Positions 60,905 through 64,000 of a DNA stretch of 64,000 nucleotides are shown here, piece by piece (within the stretch, counting starts at the first letter, position 1; each line of letters starts with the position of its first letter). The position numbers and the translations under genes were made by a program. The stretch is taken from the NCBI RefSeq assembly GCF_900105165.1, contig NZ_LT629740.1:5022001-5086000 (forward strand). Direction: 5' to 3'. The DNA comes from Mucilaginibacter mallensis (GTDB lineage: Bacteria > Bacteroidota > Bacteroidia > Sphingobacteriales > Sphingobacteriaceae). Under the pieces are notes generated by a model. The model saw nothing but the letters and a program-made list of their open reading frames with translations. It was not told the DNA's origin and did no database searches.

Positions 60905-62641
60905 ATGAGCGATTTGCAAATCAAGAAATCATCAACCACCTACGATGCAGTAATTGTAGGTTCGGGTGCAGGCGGCGGCATGGCCGGCTATGTTTTAGCC
61001 CATGCAGGTTTAAAAGTATTAATGCTGGAAGCGGGCCCGTTCTTCGACCCGCAGAAAAATTCGGCGCAGTTAAAGTTCTCATGGGAATCACCACGACGCG
61101 GTGCAAGCACCGACTCCCGTAATTTTGGCGATTTTGATGCAGCCTTCGGCGGATGGAGTTTGGAGGGCGAGCCCTATACCACAAAGGATAATACAGACTT
61201 TCAATGGTTCCGCTCGCGTATGCTGGGTGGCCGTACCAATCACTGGGGGCGTATTTCATTACGTATGGGTCCGCATGATTTTCAGCCAAAAGACGGGCTG
61301 ACTGAAAAATGGCCCATCACTTATGATGACATGAAACCTTTTTATGATAAGGTTGACCGCTTGATAGGCGTATTCGGCACGGTTGAGGGCTTGGAAAACG
61401 AACCGGATGGTATCTTTTTACCTCCACCAAAACCACGACTAAATGAACTATATATTAAAGCCGGTGCTAAAAAGGCCGGTGTTACTGTAATTGCAGGCCG
61501 CGGCTCGGTTTTAACCGAAGCGTTGCCGGGTAATAAAGACCGTGGCGCTTGTTTCTTTTGCGGACAATGTAACCGCAGCTGTAAAATTTATGGTGATTTC
61601 TCATCATCATCATGCCTGGTTATCCCGGCCATGAAAACGGGCAATTTAACGGTGATCTCCAACGCCATGGTGCGCGAAGTGTTAACGAATAAGGAAGGTA
61701 CAGCCACCGGCGTATCTTATATCAGTAAAGATGATATGCAGGAGTACCAGGTAAACGGCAAGATAGTTATTCTTGGTGCCAGTGCCTGCGAATCTGCTCG
61801 TTTGTTGCTTAACTCTAAATCAGCGGCACATCCCGGTGGCTTGGCTAACAGCAGCGGTATAGTGGGTAAATACCTGCATGATTCAACCGGCTCAGGGGCC
61901 AGCGGCTGGTTGCCGCAACTAATCGACCGCAAACGTTATAATGAGGATGGTGTGGGCAGCGTTCACATCTATTCGCCATGGTGGCTTGATAATAAGAAAC
62001 TGGATTTCCCGCGTGGATACCATATTGAGTACGGCGGCGGGCTGCACATGCCAGGTTACGGCTTTGGTGGCGGCATACAGCAAATGAACGGCATGATACC
62101 TGGCCGCGATGGTAAAATGAAAGAAGCCGGAGGTTTTGGCGTAGGATTAAAAGACGATTACCGTCGTTTTTATGGCGTTAACGTAGGCATGGCCGGTCGT
62201 GGTACCGCAATAGCCCGCGAGGATAATTATTGCGAGATAGACCCTGATGTGGTTGATAAATTTGGTATCCCGGTACTGCGCTTTCATTACAAGTGGGCTC
62301 CGGAAGAAATCAAACAAGCCAAGCACATGCAGGATACCTTTCAGGAGATCCTGCACCACATGGGCGCCATTGCTGATGCTCCTGCGGGTAAAGATACCAA
62401 TTACGGACTGGAAGCACCAGGCGTTATTATACACGAAGTAGGTACCGTACGCATGGGCGATGATCCTAAAAAATCAGCACTGAATAAATACTGCCAGGCG
62501 CATGACTGCAACAACTTATTTGTGGTTGATGCTGCGCCATTTGTACAGCAGGGCGATAAAAATGCCACATGGACCATCCTTGCGCTATCCATGCGCACCG
62601 CGGAATATATTTTATCTCAAAGAAAAAAATTAAACGTTTAG
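60905..62641 (+). CDS. GMC family FAD oxidoreductase (glycoside 3-dehydrogenase-like)
   Basis: A 578-residue GMC oxidoreductase. FAD-binding motif VIVGSGAGGGMAGYVLA near residue 15; substrate region with RSRMLGGRTNHWGRISLRM; and a C-terminal catalytic pattern with MGDDPKKSALNKYCQAHD and the final GDKNATWTILALSMR. It also has a Cys cluster C216-x2-C219-x2-C222-x3-C226 (CFFCGQCNRSC), which matches the Fe-S-type cluster region described in bacterial FAD glucose dehydrogenases. The next gene, 4 bases on, is its small subunit. It has no signal peptide of its own, so it would be exported with the Tat-signal small subunit. Confidence 0.9.
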   Translation: MSDLQIKKSSTTYDAVIVGSGAGGGMAGYVLAHAGLKVLMLEAGPFFDPQKNSAQLKFSWESPRRGASTDSRNFGDFDAAFGGWSLEGEPYTTKDNTDFQWFRSRMLGGRTNHWGRISLRMGPHDFQPKDGLTEKWPITYDDMKPFYDKVDRLIGVFGTVEGLENEPDGIFLPPPKPRLNELYIKAGAKKAGVTVIAGRGSVLTEALPGNKDRGACFFCGQCNRSCKIYGDFSSSSCLVIPAMKTGNLTVISNAMVREVLTNKEGTATGVSYISKDDMQEYQVNGKIVILGASACESARLLLNSKSAAHPGGLANSSGIVGKYLHDSTGSGASGWLPQLIDRKRYNEDGVGSVHIYSPWWLDNKKLDFPRGYHIEYGGGLHMPGYGFGGGIQQMNGMIPGRDGKMKEAGGFGVGLKDDYRRFYGVNVGMAGRGTAIAREDNYCEIDPDVVDKFGIPVLRFHYKWAPEEIKQAKHMQDTFQEILHHMGAIADAPAGKDTNYGLEAPGVIIHEVGTVRMGDDPKKSALNKYCQAHDCNNLFVVDAAPFVQQGDKNATWTILALSMRTAEYILSQRKKLNV

Positions 62642-62645
62642 CATC

Positions 62646-63290
62646 ATGAACAGACGTGAATCCCTAAGAACTATTGGTATAGGCACACTTGCAACAGGTT
62701 TATTGCTTGATGCATCCTGTAAAACGGATACCAAAAAACAAGGTGGTGAAGTTACCACCCCGGAGGAAACTGCGGCTGCCGATCCTGCCCGTACACCTTA
62801 CGAACTTGAACGTGAGAAAAAGCTGAACGCCGAAAAATTCTTCAACGAGCATGAGATGAAAACCATTACTGTTTTGGTTGATATCATCATCCCCAAGGAC
62901 GATAAATCAGGCAGCGCATCGGATGCTAAGGTGCCCGATTTTATTGAGTTTATTGTAAAAGATATGCCCGAGCACCAAACCCCGCTGCGCGGCGGTCTGC
63001 GCTGGCTCGATCTGCAATGCTTAAATCGTTATAACAATACTTTCAGAGAATCATCATCGCAACAGCAAATAGATATGGTTACCCTGATAGCCTACCCCAA
63101 AAAAGCCACACCCGAAATGGCACAGGGCGTAAGCTTCTTTAACCGCATGCGCGACCTTACCGCCACCGGCTTCTTTAGCTCACAAATGGGCATGAAGGAC
63201 ATTGGCTATGTAGGAAATGCCCCCAACAAATGGGAAGGCGTACCCGCCGATGTGCTAAAATCGCATGGGTTTGATACGGTTTGGGGATAG
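62646..63290 (+). CDS. Gluconate 2-dehydrogenase subunit 3-like small subunit
   Basis: A 214-residue partner of the GMC protein. The start NRRESLRTIGIGTLATGLLL is a Tat-type signal; the DASC that follows resembles a lipobox, so it may be a lipoprotein. The Gluconate_2-dh3 domain is seen in HEMKTITVLVDIIIPKDDKS, FIEFIVKDMPEH and LRWLDLQCLNRY. Such small subunits carry the large GMC subunit through the Tat system and support electron transfer. No cytochrome c gene follows within the window. Confidence 0.9.
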   Translation: MNRRESLRTIGIGTLATGLLLDASCKTDTKKQGGEVTTPEETAAADPARTPYELEREKKLNAEKFFNEHEMKTITVLVDIIIPKDDKSGSASDAKVPDFIEFIVKDMPEHQTPLRGGLRWLDLQCLNRYNNTFRESSSQQQIDMVTLIAYPKKATPEMAQGVSFFNRMRDLTATGFFSSQMGMKDIGYVGNAPNKWEGVPADVLKSHGFDTVWG

Positions 63291-63321
63291 GTTTCCGTTG
63301 GCAGTAGTTAGCATATTTTAT

Positions 63322-63350
63322 CCTTACGAAGTTTTAAAAACTTCGTAAGG
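63322..63350. terminator. Hairpin after the small-subunit gene
   Basis: CCTTACGAAGTTTT and AAAACTTCGTAAGG pair perfectly around a single A, followed by CCTTTTCCTA. Shares its stem with 39319-39347. Probable terminator of the DUF1080-GMC operon. Confidence 0.65.
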
Positions 63351-63572
63351 CCTTTTCCTAGATCCATATTGTCATGCTGAACTAAGCATCTATTGTACCA
63401 CCAACAGGCAATCGCTTGCAGGATGAACTATGTAATACGTATCAAATATGTTATGCTGATTTATTACTGATTACAATCAGTACTTTGCTAACCGCAAAAT
63501 GTATAATTCCGTTTGTAAATGCTTTATCGGCAGATCGCTAAAGATCATCCTAAGTTTACGCCTTATTTCTTG

Positions 63573-64000
63573 ATGAAAATGAACATAGCCTTAGTCAGTT
63601 ACCAAAATAAAAAATTAACTCAATCGCATTTAGAAGAAGATTTTCAGCTGTCTAAATTCCTTGAAAACAAGGGTTTGATTGTTAAGAGAGCAGCATGGAA
63701 CGATTTGCAAATTGATTGGAAACAATTTGATGTTGTCATATTGAAATCACCCTGGGATTACCATGATAATTTTGATTCATTTATAATGTGGATAAGTGAT
63801 TTGGATAAGGCTGGAATCAAGATATTAAATCCGTTCAAAACAATATTATGGAATAGTGATAAGCATTATTTACAACAAATTGCAGACGATGGCCTGCCTG
63901 TGATTGAATCTGTATTTCTGGAGAAAGGAATTGCAGCAGACCTGGCAGAATTACTTAATAAATCCTTATACAAAAAACTGATCATTAAGCCATGCATAAG
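63573..64000 (+). CDS. ATP-grasp protein (RimK/glutathione-synthetase-like), 3' truncated by window edge
   Basis: A frame open to the last base of the window, starting at an ATG (a second ATG lies two codons later). The visible 142 residues have the start MKMNIALVSYQNKKL, DVVILKSPWDYHDNFDSFIM near 50 and ILNPFKTILWNSDKHYLQQI near 88, matching ATP-grasp ligases of the RimK/glutathione-synthetase type, in which 'WNSDKHYL' precedes the ATP-binding domain. The sequence ends at KLIIKPCI, just inside the first ATP-grasp strand. The gene is more AT-rich than its neighbours. Product and substrate cannot be judged from the fragment. Confidence 0.75.
   Translation, partial: MKMNIALVSYQNKKLTQSHLEEDFQLSKFLENKGLIVKRAAWNDLQIDWKQFDVVILKSPWDYHDNFDSFIMWISDLDKAGIKILNPFKTILWNSDKHYLQQIADDGLPVIESVFLEKGIAADLAELLNKSLYKKLIIKPCI

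Overview
The window looks like a chromosomal segment of a Bacteroidota bacterium of the Sphingobacteriaceae, most like Mucilaginibacter or Pedobacter; this is inferred from gene content, not from a marker gene. The signs are a SusC/SusD glycan system, a GLPGLI protein beside an outer-membrane barrel, a DUF2723 (GT117) giant membrane protein, Bacteroidota-type -7 promoter elements (TAnnTTTG), very weak Shine-Dalgarno signals, and many palindromic intergenic repeats. No tRNA, rRNA, CRISPR array, intact insertion sequence or prophage was seen. Both window ends cut a gene.

Layout. 1-7.7 kb: truncated MFS transporter, phosphoesterase, a second MFS transporter, two AraC regulators, DUF302, a carboxypeptidase-regulatory-like exported protein and an HD protein. 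7.7-21.8 kb: a complete polysaccharide utilisation locus on the minus strand with a membrane-spanning propeller/HTH regulator, SusC, SusD, a LamG-type surface lipoprotein, two GH144 enzymes and a GH3 beta-glucosidase, closed by an intrinsic terminator. The enzyme set predicts beta-1,2-glucan (sophoran) use. 21.9-26.5 kb: MarR-GNAT fusion, GLPGLI protein and outer-membrane barrel. 26.8-33.7 kb (plus strand): GT117-type membrane protein, then a three-gene set of circularly permuted ATP-grasp, alpha-E and transglutaminase proteins, a widespread but functionally unresolved predicted peptide-ligase/tagging system.

33.8-47.2 kb is mostly housekeeping and mixed functions: thiol redoxin, Gfo/Idh/MocA oxidoreductase, DUF4142, gcvH, VanZ-like protein with an overlapping 34-residue lipoprotein, DEAD-box helicase, DinB, NIPSNAP, peroxiredoxin, alpha/beta hydrolase, GPH-type symporter, and a molybdopterin oxidoreductase with its cytochrome b. 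48-56 kb: a protein with six PKLGF repeats, DUF2442, YebC/PmpR, threonine dehydrogenase, asd, a CrtD-like carotenoid desaturase, DUF4468 and SprT-like proteins. 56-64 kb: feoAB, a CBS protein, then DUF1080 + GMC oxidoreductase + gluconate-dehydrogenase-subunit-3 genes that together suggest a 3-keto-glycoside pathway, and a truncated ATP-grasp gene.

The most unusual feature is non-coding. Three copies (two direct, one inverted) of a roughly 630-710 bp compound element lie at 37.15-37.86, 47.34-47.98 and 58.8-59.43 kb. They are built from nested hairpins. Two of the stems differ between copies, yet every change on one arm is matched on the other arm, which is evidence for selection on, or a copying mechanism that preserves, base pairing. 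Several smaller palindromic repeat families, some with mixed arms, occupy many other intergenic gaps.
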